From Couchioplanes caeruleus (GTDB lineage: Bacteria; Actinomycetota; Actinomycetes; Mycobacteriales; Micromonosporaceae): a stretch of DNA of 64,000 bases. Each line of letters starts with the position of its first letter. Position 1 is the stretch's first letter. Under the pieces are notes generated by a model, which saw only the letters and a program-made list of their open reading frames with translations, made no database searches and was not told the DNA's origin. The DNA lies in assembly GCF_003751945.1 (NCBI RefSeq), contig NZ_RJKL01000001.1:6893501-6957500 (forward strand), given 5' to 3'. Shown in pieces: positions 1 to 9,704 of this stretch. The position numbers and the translations under genes were made by a program.

Positions 1-1
1 G

Positions 2-664
2 ATCATCGCCCCCAGCATCCTGGCCGCCGACTTCGCGCATCTCGCGGACGCCGTGCACGACATCGAGGGTGCCGCCGACTGGGTGCACGTCGACGTCATG
101 GACAACCATTTCGTTCCCAACCTGACCATCGGCCTGCCGGTCGTGCAGAGCCTGCGCAAGGCGACGACGATCCCGTTCGACGTGCACCTCATGATCGCCG
201 ACCCGGAGCGCTGGGCGCCCGGGTACGCCGAGGCCGGCGCCTACAACGTGACCTTCCATGCCGAGGCCTGCGAGGACCCGGTGGCGCTGGCGAAGAGGCT
301 GCGCGCGGCCGGCGCGAAGGCGGGGCTCGCCATCGACCGGGACACTCCCGTCGAGCCGTACCTGGAGCTGCTGCCCTACGTGGACACGGTGCTCATCATG
401 ACGATCAAGGCCGGCTTCGGCGGCCAGAAGTTCCTGCCCGAGATGCTCGACAAGGTCCGCGACGTGCGCCGCCGCATCACCGCCAAGAACCTGGAGGTCC
501 GCCTGGAGGTCGACGGCGGCATCGCGGCCGACACGATCGAGCAGGCCGCCGAGGCCGGCGCCGACGCGTTCGTCGCGGGCACGGCCGTCTACGGTGCCGA
601 GGACCCGGCCGAGGCGGTCCGCAAGCTACGGGCGCTCGCCGCGCGCACCGCCGTACGAGCATGA
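2..664 (+). CDS. rpe: Ribulose-phosphate 3-epimerase, 5' end cut by window
   Basis: Interconverts D-ribulose 5-phosphate and D-xylulose 5-phosphate in the pentose phosphate pathway and supplies the pentose precursor used by the riboflavin genes just downstream. The frame is open from base 2 and begins [13 protein letters not shown], the usual N-terminal strand of this TIM barrel, so only a few codons are missing. Metal and catalytic residues are visible in [13 protein letters not shown] (Asp), DVHLMI (His) and LEVDGGI (Asp); the phosphate-binding end is FVAGTAVYG. The stop overlaps the next start as ATGA, suggesting translational coupling. Confidence 0.96.
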   Translation: MIAPSILAADFAHLADAVHDIEGAADWVHVDVMDNHFVPNLTIGLPVVQSLRKATTIPFDVHLMIADPERWAPGYAEAGAYNVTFHAEACEDPVALAKRLRAAGAKAGLAIDRDTPVEPYLELLPYVDTVLIMTIKAGFGGQKFLPEMLDKVRDVRRRITAKNLEVRLEVDGGIAADTIEQAAEAGADAFVAGTAVYGAEDPAEAVRKLRALAARTAVRA

Positions 665-1680
665 ACACCGGCGTCGCGCGCCCGCCCGGGGACGGACCCG
701 GCTCGGAGCCGGAGGCCCGGCCCGACCTCGTCATGGTCGTCGACGACGACGATGACATCGCCGGCTTCGTGGCCTTCAACCTCGAGGTGCACGGCTTCGA
801 GGTGATGCGGGCCCGCGACGGCCAGGAGGCGCTCGAGCTGATGGAGACCCGCCGCCCCGACCTGGCGGTGATCGACTGGATGATGCCGCGGATGGACGGG
901 GTCGAGCTGACCCGCCGGCTGCGCGCCGAGCCGCTCACCTCCGCCCTGCCGGTGATCATGCTGACCGCCAAGGCCATGACCGTGGACAAGGTCGTCGGCC
1001 TCACCGCAGGCGTCGACGACTACCTGGTCAAGCCGTTCGACACCGCGGAGCTGATCGCCCGCGTCTCCTCGACGTTGCGGCGCACCAAGGAGTTCCGCGA
1101 GGTGTCGCCGCTGACCGGCCTGCCCGGCAACGCGCGGGTGACCCGCGAGATCGCCGAACGGATGAAGGCCGGCGGGGATTTCTCCGTCGGCTACGTCGAC
1201 ATCGACCGCTTCAAACCGGTCAACGACGTGTACGGCTTCGACCGCGGTGACGAGTTCATCACGGCCCTGGCGCGGAGCCTGCACCGCGCCGCGACCGCCG
1301 CCGGGCGCCCTCCGGTGTTCCTCGGCCACATCGGCGGCGACGACTTCGTCTTCATCTGCCATCCCGACCAGGTGTTGCCGCTGACCAAGCACATGGTCAC
1401 CGACTTCGAGGCCTCCGCCGACCAGCTCTACGACCCCGTGGACGCCCGCCGGGGCTATGTCGAGGTGCCGGACCGCCGGGGCGGCAAGCAGCGGGCCGCG
1501 CTGGTCACCCTCTCCATCGGGGTCGCCCAGTCCACGGTCGGTGGGCGCCCCTATCCCGATCATCGTGCGGTGGTCGCGGTCGCCTCCGAGATGAAGAAGG
1601 TCGCCAAGAGCCAGCCCGGCTCGTACGTCGCCATCGACCGCCGCCGCAGCGACTCCGAGAACATCGACGACCCGATGTGA
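661..1680 (+). CDS. Response regulator with GGDEF-type output domain
   Basis: A 339-residue cytoplasmic protein with an N-terminal receiver domain (about residues 20-140: acidic cluster VVDDDDD, phosphoacceptor Asp in DWMMPRMDG, Lys in YLVKPFD) and a GGDEF domain (about 160-320). The GGDEF domain has the substrate-binding stretch [13 protein letters not shown], but its signature reads GGDDF instead of GGDEF or GGEEF. Family knowledge says such proteins make cyclic di-GMP when phosphorylated; with Glu replaced by Asp, activity is uncertain and it could act as a c-di-GMP or GTP sensor. No kinase gene is adjacent. It overlaps the rpe stop by four bases. Confidence 0.9.
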   Translation: MNTGVARPPGDGPGSEPEARPDLVMVVDDDDDIAGFVAFNLEVHGFEVMRARDGQEALELMETRRPDLAVIDWMMPRMDGVELTRRLRAEPLTSALPVIMLTAKAMTVDKVVGLTAGVDDYLVKPFDTAELIARVSSTLRRTKEFREVSPLTGLPGNARVTREIAERMKAGGDFSVGYVDIDRFKPVNDVYGFDRGDEFITALARSLHRAATAAGRPPVFLGHIGGDDFVFICHPDQVLPLTKHMVTDFEASADQLYDPVDARRGYVEVPDRRGGKQRAALVTLSIGVAQSTVGGRPYPDHRAVVAVASEMKKVAKSQPGSYVAIDRRRSDSENIDDPM

Positions 1681-1738
1681 CAGGAATCGCCCTGTGGCAT
1701 TCCGGCGAACCCGTGCAAGACTGATCGGTAACCCACCA

Positions 1739-1917
1739 CGCGCTGGCGGGACTCGGTGAAATTCCGAACCGGCGGTGATCCTCCCTTTGCGGGGAGGTAA
1801 GCCCGCGACCCGGACGTCGCTCTTCGGCGGACGGTGGACCTGGTGAGAATCCGGGGCCGACGGTTGATCGACCGGCACACGCCGATCGGTCAGACAGTCC
1901 GGATGGGAGACAGCGCG
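1739..1917 (+). ncRNA. FMN riboswitch (RFN element)
   Basis: The region carries the RFN core in order: GGTGAAATTCCGAACCGGC near 1754, the GCCCGCGACCCG segment near 1801, the GGTGAGAATCCGGGGCCGA segment near 1842, and CAGTCCGGATGGGAGA near 1895. The closing helix P1 is exact: CGCGCTG at 1739-1745 pairs with CAGCGCG at 1911-1917. It lies in the 369-base leader of ribD, the normal place for control of riboflavin synthesis by flavin mononucleotide. Confidence 0.95.
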
Positions 1918-2005
1918 CGGAGCAGGACCGGGGCTCGTCGCGGCGTGCCCGGCCCGGGGTGGCGCGAAGCGTCCCCTGATGTCCTGTTCCCGGCGTTTTC
2001 TCCCC

Positions 2006-2039
2006 TTCCCTCGGCGCGTGACCGTACCGCGTCAGGGAA
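2006..2039 (+). promoter_or_regulatory. ribD: Possible ribosome-site sequestering hairpin of the FMN switch
   Basis: TTCCCT at 2006-2011 can pair with AGGGAA at 2034-2039, which is the purine-rich ribosome site just ahead of the ribD ATG at 2050. No T-rich terminator is visible between aptamer and start. This suggests translational rather than transcriptional control, as is common in high-GC actinobacteria. The pairing is seen; the mechanism is inferred. Confidence 0.5.
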
Positions 2040-2049
2040 AGGCACTGAG

Positions 2050-3144
2050 ATGGTCACCGAGCACGAGGCGATGGGCCGCGCGATCGCGCTTGCCGCCCGT
2101 GGCCTCGGCACGACGAGTCCCAATCCGGTCGTCGGCTGCCTGCTGCTCGACCCGGACGGCGAGGTCGTCGGGGAGGGCTTCCACGTCTACGCGGGCGGGC
2201 CGCACGCCGAGATCGTGGCGCTCGCCCAGGCCGGCAAGCGTGCCCGGGGCGGCACCGCGGTCGTCACCCTCGAGCCCTGCAACCACACCGGGCGCACCGG
2301 GCCGTGCGCCCAGGCGCTCATCGCCGCCGGCATCCGGCGGGTGGTCATCGCCGTCGACGACCCCACGCCGGTCGCGACCGGTGGCGCGGAGACGCTGCGC
2401 GCCGCCGGGATCGAGATCGAGACGGGGATGCGCCGCGAGGAGGCGGAGGCCGGCAACGTCGCCTGGCTGACCGCCGTCCGCCGCGGCCGCCCGTTCGTGA
2501 CGTGGAAGTTCGCGGCGACCCTCGACGGGCGTTCGGCGGCGGCCGACGGCACCAGCATGTGGATCACCTCCGAGCCGGCCCGCGCCGACGTGCACCGCCT
2601 GCGCGCCACGGTGGACGCGATCATCGTCGGCGTGGGCACCGTGCTCGCCGACGATCCCCAGCTCACCGTCCGGTATCTGCGCGACGGCAGCCTCGCGATC
2701 AAGCAGCCGCTGCGGGTGGTCGCCGACTCCGCCGGGCGTACCCCCGCGAAGGCCCGCGTGCGCGACGCCGCCGCCGAGAGCTGGATCGCGACGGCGGCCG
2801 CGGTCGGCGCCGGCCCGGACGGCCGCCTCGACCTCTCTGCCCTGCTGACCGAGCTGTACGCCCGCGGCATCCGCGCGGCGCTCCTGGAGGGCGGCCCGAC
2901 GCTGGCCGGCGCGTTCCTCGCCGCCGGGCTGGTCGACCGGGTCGTCGGGTACGTCGCGCCGAAGCTGTTGGGCACCGGCCGGGCCGCCCTGGTGGACGCC
3001 GGCATCGGCACGATCGCCGAGGCGATCGACCTGGACCTCACCGACGTCGCGCAGGTCGGCGCCGACCTGCGCTTCACCGCCACGCTGCGGCAGAAGCCGT
3101 CCGACAACTCTGCTCGCCCGGAAACCGGAATGAAGGAGCTTTGA
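2050..3144 (+). CDS. ribD: Bifunctional riboflavin deaminase/reductase RibD
   Basis: Carries out the second and third steps of riboflavin synthesis: deamination of the pyrimidine from GTP and NADPH reduction of the ribosyl chain. The deaminase domain (about residues 1-145) has zinc ligands in GGPHAEIVAL and LEPCNHTGRTGPCAQ; the reductase domain (about 150-364) has WKFAATLDGRSAA and the NADPH-site stretch LLEGGPTLAG. The ATG at 2050 follows GGGAAAGG; a longer frame from 1834 would translate the riboswitch and is rejected. Its stop overlaps the ribE start. Confidence 0.95.
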   Translation: MVTEHEAMGRAIALAARGLGTTSPNPVVGCLLLDPDGEVVGEGFHVYAGGPHAEIVALAQAGKRARGGTAVVTLEPCNHTGRTGPCAQALIAAGIRRVVIAVDDPTPVATGGAETLRAAGIEIETGMRREEAEAGNVAWLTAVRRGRPFVTWKFAATLDGRSAAADGTSMWITSEPARADVHRLRATVDAIIVGVGTVLADDPQLTVRYLRDGSLAIKQPLRVVADSAGRTPAKARVRDAAAESWIATAAAVGAGPDGRLDLSALLTELYARGIRAALLEGGPTLAGAFLAAGLVDRVVGYVAPKLLGTGRAALVDAGIGTIAEAIDLDLTDVAQVGADLRFTATLRQKPSDNSARPETGMKEL

Positions 3145-3746
3145 TGTTCACGGGAATCGTCGAGGAACTCGGTGAGGTCGTGCACCTCACCGACGCGGGG
3201 GGTGACTCGGCCGTGCTCGCGGTACGCGGGCCCGTCGTCACGTCGGACGCACGGCACGGCGACTCGATCGCGGTCAACGGGGTCTGTCTCACGGTCCTGG
3301 ACAACGTCGACGGCGTCTTCACCGCCGACGTCATGGGTGAGACGCTGCGGCGCTCCTCGCTGGGGGCGTTGCATGCCGGCAGCGCGGTCAACCTGGAGCG
3401 GGCGGCCACCGTGGGCAGCCGGCTCGGCGGCCATCTCGTGCAGGGCCACGTCGACGGCGTCGCCACGATCATCGCCCGGGAGCCCGCCGACCAGTGGGAG
3501 GTGCTGCGCTTCTCCCTGCCGCCGGAGCTGTCCCGGTACGTGGTGGAGAAGGGTTCGATCACCGTCGACGGGGTCTCGCTGACCGTCATGGCGGTGACCA
3601 CCGACACGTTCAGCGTGGGTCTGATCCCGACCACGCTCAAGCTCACCGTCCTGGGGTCCAAGGACGTCGGCGACCCGGTCAACCTCGAGGTCGACGTCAT
3701 CGCGAAGTATGTCGAGAAGATGCTGGGGGGACGTCATGCTGGATGA
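3144..3746 (+). CDS. ribE: Riboflavin synthase alpha subunit
   Basis: Dismutates two molecules of 6,7-dimethyl-8-ribityllumazine to riboflavin. The 200-residue protein shows the two internally repeated lumazine-binding barrels: the first starts [10 protein letters not shown] with [11 protein letters not shown], the second has [10 protein letters not shown] and [11 protein letters not shown]. The start follows AAGGAG and overlaps the ribD stop (ATGA-type), and the C-terminus overlaps the ribBA start by 11 bases, so this is a tightly coupled operon. Confidence 0.95.
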   Translation: MFTGIVEELGEVVHLTDAGGDSAVLAVRGPVVTSDARHGDSIAVNGVCLTVLDNVDGVFTADVMGETLRRSSLGALHAGSAVNLERAATVGSRLGGHLVQGHVDGVATIIAREPADQWEVLRFSLPPELSRYVVEKGSITVDGVSLTVMAVTTDTFSVGLIPTTLKLTVLGSKDVGDPVNLEVDVIAKYVEKMLGGRHAG

Positions 3747-4941
3747 CATCGAGAGGGCCGTCGCCGACATCGCGGCCGGTCGGCCGGTCATCGTCGTGGA
3801 CGACGAGGACCGGGAGAACGAGGGCGACCTGATCTTCGCCGCCGAGCACGCCACGCCCGAGCTGCTCGCGTTCATGGTGCGCTACACCTCGGGGTACATC
3901 TGCGTGCCGCTGACCGAGGAGGAGGCCGACCGCCTCGACCTGCCGCCGATGTTCCACACCAACCAGGACCGGCGCGGCACGGCGTACACGGTGACCGTCG
4001 ACGCCCGCGAGGGCGTGAGCACCGGCATCTCGGCCGCCGACCGGGCGCACACGATCCGGCTGCTGGCGGGCGCCGACACCCAGCCGACCGACCTGTCGCG
4101 TCCCGGCCACGTGGTGCCGCTGCGGGCGAAGCCCGGCGGGGTGCTGCGCCGGCCCGGGCACACCGAGGCGGCGATCGACCTGGCGGTGCTCGCGGGACTG
4201 CGTCCGGCCGGCGTGCTCTGCGAGATGGTCAACGACGACGGCACCATGATGCGCCTGCCCGACCTCGAGAAGTTCGCCGTCGAGCACGACCTGGCGCTGA
4301 TCAGCATCGCCGACCTGATCGCGTACCGGCGGCGGCACGAGCAGCAGGTGGAGCGGGTCGTGGAGACCCGGCTCCCGACCGAGCACGGCGACTTCACCGC
4401 GGTGGGCTACCGCGCCGGCGTCGACGGCGCCGAGCACGTTGCGCTGGTGTACGGCGACCTCGGCGCCGGCGACGACGTCCTGGTGCGTGTGCACTCGGAA
4501 TGCCTCACCGGCGACGTCTTCGGCTCGGTGCGCTGCGACTGCGGGCCCCAGCTCGACGCCGCCCTGGAGCGGGTGGCGCAGGCCGGGCGCGGTGTCGTGC
4601 TCTACATGCGCGGGCACGAGGGCCGGGGGATCGGGCTGCTGCACAAGCTGCAGGCGTACCAGTTGCAGGACCGTGGCCTGGACACCGTGGACGCGAACCT
4701 GGAGCTGGGCCTGCCGGCCGACGCCCGTGACTATGGCACCGGCGCGCAGATCCTCTACGACCTGGGCGTGCGTTCGATGCGGCTGCTCACCAACAATCCG
4801 GCGAAGCGGGCCGGGCTGGAGGGGTACGGCCTGACGATCACCGGCCGCGAGGCGTTGCCCGTACGCCTGCACCCGGAGAACGTCCGGTACCTGCGGACCA
4901 AACGGGACCGCATGGGGCACCTGTTCGAGGCGTTGGGCTGA
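3736..4941 (+). CDS. ribBA: Bifunctional DHBP synthase / GTP cyclohydrolase II RibBA
   Basis: Supplies both starting materials of riboflavin: 3,4-dihydroxy-2-butanone 4-phosphate from ribulose 5-phosphate, and the pyrimidine from GTP. The DHBP synthase domain (about residues 1-200) has [13 protein letters not shown] and the [10 protein letters not shown] stretch; the cyclohydrolase domain (about 205-401) has zinc cysteines in [20 protein letters not shown] and [10 protein letters not shown]. The ATG at 3736 follows GGGGGGA and starts the conserved [12 protein letters not shown]; it lies inside the end of ribE. Confidence 0.95.
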   Translation: MLDDIERAVADIAAGRPVIVVDDEDRENEGDLIFAAEHATPELLAFMVRYTSGYICVPLTEEEADRLDLPPMFHTNQDRRGTAYTVTVDAREGVSTGISAADRAHTIRLLAGADTQPTDLSRPGHVVPLRAKPGGVLRRPGHTEAAIDLAVLAGLRPAGVLCEMVNDDGTMMRLPDLEKFAVEHDLALISIADLIAYRRRHEQQVERVVETRLPTEHGDFTAVGYRAGVDGAEHVALVYGDLGAGDDVLVRVHSECLTGDVFGSVRCDCGPQLDAALERVAQAGRGVVLYMRGHEGRGIGLLHKLQAYQLQDRGLDTVDANLELGLPADARDYGTGAQILYDLGVRSMRLLTNNPAKRAGLEGYGLTITGREALPVRLHPENVRYLRTKRDRMGHLFEALG

Positions 4942-4986
4942 TAAGCGCCCTCGGGGCGTGGAAGCATTCATCTGAAAGGGGGCAAC

Positions 4987-5463
4987 ATGGCCGGTTTCGG
5001 TGACCCGCACCTGGAGACCGTCGACGGCGCCGGGCTCAAGCTCGGCATCGTCGGCTCGCGCTGGCATGCGGACCTGGTCGACCACATGGTCGAGCGGGCG
5101 CAGGAGGCGGCGAAGGCGTGCGGCGTGGACGACGTGGTCGTGACCCGGGTGGCGGGCTCGGTGGAGTTGCCGGTGGTCGCGCAGGCCTTGGCGAAGAAGT
5201 GCGACGCGGTCGTGGCGCTCGGCGTGGTCATCCGGGGGGAGACGGCCCACTTCGACTACGTCTGCGACGCCGTGACCGCCGGGCTGACCCGGGTGTCCCT
5301 GGACGAGCGCACCCCGGTGGCGCACGGCGTGCTGACCGTGGAGAGCCTGGGCCAGGCCAAGGACCGGGCCGGGCTGGAGGACTCGATCGAGGACAAGGGC
5401 TGGCAGAGCACCGTCGCCGTGCTCGACGCCGTCCTCGCGATCCGCGGCGTCGAGAAGGCCTAG
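4987..5463 (+). CDS. ribH: 6,7-dimethyl-8-ribityllumazine synthase
   Basis: Condenses the butanone phosphate and the ribitylaminopyrimidine to the lumazine used by RibE. The 158-residue protein has the usual substrate sites: VGSRWHADLVDHM, the RVAGSVELP segment, and VALGVVIRGETAHFDYVC, which contains the catalytic His. AAAGGGGG precedes the ATG. It is the last gene of the riboflavin operon, 45 bases after ribBA; a short GC hairpin (CGCCC/GGGCG) sits in that gap. It meets the ABC ATPase gene tail to tail with a 4-base overlap. Confidence 0.95.
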   Translation: MAGFGDPHLETVDGAGLKLGIVGSRWHADLVDHMVERAQEAAKACGVDDVVVTRVAGSVELPVVAQALAKKCDAVVALGVVIRGETAHFDYVCDAVTAGLTRVSLDERTPVAHGVLTVESLGQAKDRAGLEDSIEDKGWQSTVAVLDAVLAIRGVEKA

Positions 5464-6200
5464 AGCCTTCCCGCCTCGATGATGCGGGCCAGGAACTGCC
5501 GGGTCCGCGCCTCGACCGGGTCGCCGAGCACCTGCTCCGGCGGCCCGGCCTCGAGCACCCGGCCACCGTCGAGGAAGACGACCCGGTCGGCGACCTGCCG
5601 GGCGAAACCCATCTCGTGGGTGGCCAGCACCATGGTCATGCCCTCGTCCTTGAGCCCGCGGATCATCGTGAGCACCTCGCCGACGAGCTCCGGGTCGAGC
5701 GCCGAGGTGACCTCGTCGAGCAGTAGCAGTCGTGGGCCGTTGACCAGGGCCCGGACGATGGCGACGCGCTGCTGCTGGCCGCCGGAGAGCCGGTCCGGGT
5801 AGCTGTCGGCCTTGCCGGCGAGCCCCACGCGGTCCAGCCATTGCATGGCCTGGTCCTTGATCTCCGCGGCCGCGCGCCCGTGCACCTTGTCCGGCGCGAG
5901 CGTGATGTTGCGCAGCACGGTCATGTGCGGGAACAGGTTGTAGGACTGGAACACCATGCCGATGCGGCGGCGGACCAGGTCCGGGTTCACCCGCGGGTCG
6001 GTGATGTCCTCCCCGTCAAGCCGGATGACGCCGTCGTCGACCTCGGTCAGTAGGTTGACGCAGCGCAGCAGGGTGGACTTGCCCGAGCCGGAGGCGCCGA
6101 TCAGCGCCACCACCTGGTGCTCGTCCACCTCCAGCGACAGGTCGTCGAGGACCACGGAGGGCCCGAAGGTCTTGCGCAGATTCTCGCAGGACAGCAGCAT
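5460..6200 (-). CDS. Polar amino acid ABC transporter ATPase (GlnQ-like)
   Basis: A 246-residue ATPase that powers the importer formed with the two genes upstream on the same strand. Walker A GASGSGKST, Q-loop VFQSYNLFPHMTV, signature LSGGQQQR, Walker B LLLLDEVTSALDP and the switch His in ATHEMGF are all present. Length and motifs match the glutamine/glutamate/basic amino acid (PAAT) group. It starts one base after the permease stop, so it is the third gene of a binding protein-permease-ATPase operon. The substrate cannot be told from the sequence. Confidence 0.93.
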   Translation of the reverse strand: MLLSCENLRKTFGPSVVLDDLSLEVDEHQVVALIGASGSGKSTLLRCVNLLTEVDDGVIRLDGEDITDPRVNPDLVRRRIGMVFQSYNLFPHMTVLRNITLAPDKVHGRAAAEIKDQAMQWLDRVGLAGKADSYPDRLSGGQQQRVAIVRALVNGPRLLLLDEVTSALDPELVGEVLTMIRGLKDEGMTMVLATHEMGFARQVADRVVFLDGGRVLEAGPPEQVLGDPVEARTRQFLARIIEAGRL

Positions 6201-6201
6201 C

Positions 6202-7068
6202 TCAGGACCCCGCGGACTGGCGGCGGGCCGCGCGCAGCGTGACCCAGTCGGTCACGCCGATGAGCGGCAGGGCGAGCAGAACGAAGAGCACCCCGGCCAC
6301 GATGTACGGGGTGAAGTTGGCATCCTGCGCGGTGGCGATCTGGGCCGCGCGCACGGCGTCGATCGGACCGGCCAGCGACACCAGGCCCACGTCCTTCTGC
6401 AGCGCCACGGTGTCGTTGAGCAGCGGCGGGGCGACTCGGCGTACCGCCTGGGGCAGTACCACGTGGCGCATCGTCTGCCGGTAGGTCAGCCCCAGCGACC
6501 GCGCGGCGGCGAGCTGGCTGGGGTGCACCGACTCGATGCCGGCCCGGAACACCTCGGCCAGGTACGCCCCGTACGTGATCACCAGCGCCGTCCCGCCGAG
6601 CACCAGCACGCTCGGCATCCCCTGGAGGCGCAGTCCCGGCACGCCGAGGGTGCACACGTACAGCACGATGATCAGCGGGAGGCCGCGGAACGCGTACGTG
6701 TATCCGGTGGCCAGCGCCCGTACCGGGAAGAAGACCGGGCCGCGCAGCGTGCGCAGCACCGCGACCAGCAGGCCGAGCGCCAGCGCGGCGGCCGCGCAGA
6801 CGGCCAGCAGCCGGATGTTGAGCCACAGCCCGGCGAGCACGTCGGGCAGATATTTCTTCGCGACCTGCCAGTCGAAGAACGACGCCTTCACCCGCTCCCA
6901 GCCCGGCGCGCCGGTGACCGCGAGGGCCAGCGCGCCGCCCACGACCGCCGTGGACAGCGCGGCGAGCAGCACCGAGCGGATCGTCTGCCGCCTGCGGTAG
7001 GCGATCCGCCCGCGCCGGATGTCGCTGGGCCCCGTACGTGCGCCGGTCCGGTGGAGCTCGGCGGTCAC
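6202..7068 (-). CDS. Polar amino acid ABC transporter permease
   Basis: A 288-residue inner-membrane permease with a charged N-terminus followed by several hydrophobic segments (about residues 31-53, 78-100, 110-160, 245-270). The ABC-coupling (EAA) loop reads [20 protein letters not shown], typical of the HisMQ/GlnP group. The GTG start at 7068 overlaps the stop of the binding-protein gene as GTGA, so a much longer frame running through that gene is rejected. A single permease gene suggests a homodimer. Confidence 0.9.
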   Translation of the reverse strand: MTAELHRTGARTGPSDIRRGRIAYRRRQTIRSVLLAALSTAVVGGALALAVTGAPGWERVKASFFDWQVAKKYLPDVLAGLWLNIRLLAVCAAAALALGLLVAVLRTLRGPVFFPVRALATGYTYAFRGLPLIIVLYVCTLGVPGLRLQGMPSVLVLGGTALVITYGAYLAEVFRAGIESVHPSQLAAARSLGLTYRQTMRHVVLPQAVRRVAPPLLNDTVALQKDVGLVSLAGPIDAVRAAQIATAQDANFTPYIVAGVLFVLLALPLIGVTDWVTLRAARRQSAGS

Positions 7069-7931
7069 GACAGCTCGGGTGCCCCGGCGGAGCCGGCCAG
7101 CCAGGTCTTCTCCAGCGTGGCGAGGGTGCCGTCCTGGCGGAGCTGGTCCACCGCCTTGCTGACGCACGGGGTCAGCTTCGAGCCCAGATCCAGCACCAGG
7201 CCGAACTGCTCGGGCACGCCCACCTGCGGCAACTGCCCCACGATGACCCCGCCCTCGAGTTCGGCGCCGGTCATGTAGAAGGCGGTCGGCAGGTCCACGA
7301 CGATGCCGTCGACCTGCTTGTTCTCCAGGGCCTTCTTGGCGTCGTCGTTGTTGTTGAAGACCTGCGGCTTCGCGGTCGGCTTGAGCACGTCGGTGATCGC
7401 CTTGTAGCTGGTCGTGCCGACCTGGGCGCCCAGCGTGGCGTCCTTGAGCTCGGCGATCGTCTTCGCTCCGGCGATCTTCGAGCCCTTGATCGTGATCACG
7501 GTCTGCCGTACGAGGTAGTACGGCGACGAGAAGTCGACCGCCTTCTTGCGCTCCGGCGTGATCGAGAACTGGTTGATGTCGAAGTCGAAGGCCTTGGGTC
7601 CGGGCGCGATCGCGTTGTTGAACGTCACCTGCGTCCAGACCACGTTCTCCGCGGGATAGCCCAGCCGCTTGGCGACCTCGTAGGCCACCGCCGACTCGAA
7701 GCCCTTGCCGTTGCCGGGCGTGTTCTCGCTGAACCAGGGCTCGTACGCCGGGATGTCGGTGCCGATCGTCAGCTTGCCCGGCGTCCGGGTGCCGAGCGCT
7801 CCGCTCGTGCAGTCGGTGGCGGTCGCCGCGCCGCCGTTCGGCGAGGGGGCCTCGTCCGCCGGCGCGCACGCGGCCAGGGCGAGGAGCACGGCGGCGCCGG
7901 TCAGCGCCGCGACGGTGTTTCTGCTGACCAT
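7065..7931 (-). CDS. Extracellular amino acid-binding lipoprotein of ABC importer
   Basis: A 288-residue solute-binding protein of family 3. The signal peptide ends in a lipobox (LALAAC, Cys at residue 22), so it should be a membrane-anchored lipoprotein. The mature part has the usual start [14 protein letters not shown], the loop [19 protein letters not shown], and a late [11 protein letters not shown] hinge segment. The ATG at 7931 gives a full signal peptide. It is the first gene of the importer operon and is divergent from hisE, with about 100 bases between them. Confidence 0.92.
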   Translation of the reverse strand: MVSRNTVAALTGAAVLLALAACAPADEAPSPNGGAATATDCTSGALGTRTPGKLTIGTDIPAYEPWFSENTPGNGKGFESAVAYEVAKRLGYPAENVVWTQVTFNNAIAPGPKAFDFDINQFSITPERKKAVDFSSPYYLVRQTVITIKGSKIAGAKTIAELKDATLGAQVGTTSYKAITDVLKPTAKPQVFNNNDDAKKALENKQVDGIVVDLPTAFYMTGAELEGGVIVGQLPQVGVPEQFGLVLDLGSKLTPCVSKAVDQLRQDGTLATLEKTWLAGSAGAPELS

Positions 7932-8033
7932 GTGCCGCAGGCTAACCCTGGCGGCGTCCGGCGGGCCAACCCGAATCCCAAGGGTTGGGGGCGTCCGCCG
8001 CCCGGGGCGCATGAGCTGCCACAATCGGCTCCC

Positions 8034-8297
8034 GTGAAGACGTTCGAAGAGTTGTTCGCCGAGCTGCAGACGAAGGCGGCGGAACGGCCCGCGGGTTCGG
8101 GCACTGTCGCGGCGCTGGACGCCGGCGTGCACTTCATCGGGAAGAAGGTCGTCGAGGAGGCCGCCGAGTCCTGGATGGCCGCCGAGCACGAGGGGCCGCA
8201 GCGGGCCGCCGAGGAGATCTCGCAGCTCCTCTACCAGGCGCAGGTCCTCATGATCGCCACCGGTCTCGAGCTCAAGGACGTCTATCGACATCTCTGA
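8034..8297 (+). CDS. hisE: Phosphoribosyl-ATP pyrophosphatase
   Basis: Second step of histidine synthesis: hydrolyses phosphoribosyl-ATP to phosphoribosyl-AMP. The 87-residue protein has the all-helical MazG-like fold with the metal-binding acidic pattern [17 protein letters not shown] and EEISQLLYQ. The GTG start gives the usual [12 protein letters not shown]-terminus. The stop lies 43 bases before hisG, as in other actinobacteria where hisE and hisG are paired away from the main his operon. Confidence 0.94.
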   Translation: MKTFEELFAELQTKAAERPAGSGTVAALDAGVHFIGKKVVEEAAESWMAAEHEGPQRAAEEISQLLYQAQVLMIATGLELKDVYRHL

Positions 8298-8340
8298 CGT
8301 GCCCTCCGCCCGCATCGTCTCGATCGAAGGAGCACGTCCG

Positions 8341-9183
8341 ATGCTGCGCATCGCCGTACCGAACAAAGGAACCCTGTCCGCCCCGGCCGCACAGATGCTG
8401 CGCGACGCCGGTTACCGCCAGCGTACCGACGGCAAGGACCTCGTCTGCCGGGACGAGGACAATGCCGTCGAGTTCTTCTACCTGCGTCCCCGCGACATCG
8501 CCACGTACGTCGGCTCCGGCGACCTGGATCTCGGCATCACCGGCCGGGACCTGCTGGTCGACTCGGGCGTGCCGGCCCGGGAAGTGCTGGACCTCGGCTT
8601 CGGCGGGGCCACGTTCCGCTGGGCCGCCCCGGCCGGCTCGCTGGCCTCGGCGGCCGACATCGGCGGCCGGCGCATCGCCACCGCCTATCCCGGCGTGGTC
8701 GAGCGTTACCTGGACGAGCACGACCTCAAGGCCGACGTCGTCCGCCTCGACGGTGCGGTGGAGAACGCCGTGCGCCTGGGCGTGGCCGACCTCATCGCCG
8801 ATGTGGTGGAGACCGGCACCACGCTGCGCCAGGCCGGGCTGGTTACCGTCGGCGAGCCGCTGCTGCGCTCGTCGGCGATCCTGATCGGCCGGCACGAGGT
8901 GACCGAGCCCCGGGCCGCGCAGCTCGTCCGGCGCCTGCAGGGCGTGCTGGTGGCCCGCAGCTACGTGATGCTCGCCTACGACGTCCGGGCCGACCTGCTG
9001 GAGAACGCCACCGCGCTGACGCCCGGCATCGAGTCGCCGACGATCTCCCCGCTGCACCGCGAGGGGTGGGTCGCCGTCCAGGCCATGGTCCGCCGGGTGG
9101 ACGTGCACCGGATCATGGACGAGCTGTACGAGCTGGGCGCCCGCGCCATCCTGGTCACCGACATCGCCAACTGCCGGCTGTGA
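8341..9183 (+). CDS. hisG: ATP phosphoribosyltransferase, long form
   Basis: First and feedback-controlled step of histidine synthesis. The 280-residue length matches the long HisG form: catalytic part starting MLRIAVPNKG with the phosphate loop DLIADVVETGTTLRQ, and a C-terminal ACT-like histidine-binding domain from about residue 205. The ATG at 8341 is preceded by GAAGGAG and starts the conserved N-terminus; an upstream in-frame start at 8299 lacks these features. Confidence 0.95.
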   Translation: MLRIAVPNKGTLSAPAAQMLRDAGYRQRTDGKDLVCRDEDNAVEFFYLRPRDIATYVGSGDLDLGITGRDLLVDSGVPAREVLDLGFGGATFRWAAPAGSLASAADIGGRRIATAYPGVVERYLDEHDLKADVVRLDGAVENAVRLGVADLIADVVETGTTLRQAGLVTVGEPLLRSSAILIGRHEVTEPRAAQLVRRLQGVLVARSYVMLAYDVRADLLENATALTPGIESPTISPLHREGWVAVQAMVRRVDVHRIMDELYELGARAILVTDIANCRL

Positions 9184-9251
9184 GAGGCCGTTTCGCCGGG
9201 CGGGGGGACCTGCCCGGCGGGACGGGCCGCCGCAGTGGCAGAGTGGTGCAC

Positions 9252-9704
9252 GTGAGTACTCCCACGCATGAGGCGGTCGCGTTCCGGCCGCGTCGCATCC
9301 GCTGGGTGGCCGGCGTCTCCGCCGCCGCGGTGGTGATCCTCTTCACCGTGCTCAGCTTCGGGCTGCACGGCTCGACCGGCAGCGGCCTCGGGCAGTTCGC
9401 GCGTGGTGACCAGAGCGCGATGATCGGCCTCGGTGTGCTCGCCGCCCTGGGCATCCTGGCCTTCACCCGCCCCCGGGTACGCGCGGACGCCGACCACGTG
9501 CAGATCCGCAACGTCGTCGGCAACTTCGATCTGCCCTGGTCGGCGGTGCGCGCGGTGCGCTTCGACCGCAACTCGGCCTGGGCGATGCTGGAGCTGCACG
9601 ACGACGAGACGGTGCCGGTGCACGCGCTCCAGGCGGCCGACAAGGAGTACGCCGTCGAAGGGGTCCGGACGCTGCGGGCCCTTCATTCGGCCGCTTCCTC
9701 GTGA
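9252..9704 (+). CDS. Small membrane protein with PH-like domain
   Basis: A 150-residue protein with two hydrophobic helices (about residues 17-38 and 55-72) followed by a soluble domain with the pattern RADADHVQIRNVVGNFDLPW, typical of bacterial PH (bPH/DUF2581-like) domains. Such proteins commonly sit beside hisG in actinobacteria; the function is unknown. GTG at 9252 is chosen; GTG at 9246 is also in frame. No clear ribosome site is visible. Confidence 0.75.
   Translation: MSTPTHEAVAFRPRRIRWVAGVSAAAVVILFTVLSFGLHGSTGSGLGQFARGDQSAMIGLGVLAALGILAFTRPRVRADADHVQIRNVVGNFDLPWSAVRAVRFDRNSAWAMLELHDDETVPVHALQAADKEYAVEGVRTLRALHSAASS

Noticed and set aside
1834..2049. Upstream extension of ribD with an ATG in the riboswitch
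   Set aside because: It would translate the conserved aptamer; ATG 2050 has the ribosome site and the family N-terminus.
4942..4986. CGCCC/GGGCG hairpin before ribH as a terminator
   Set aside because: Stem of five pairs only and no T tract; ribH belongs to the same operon.
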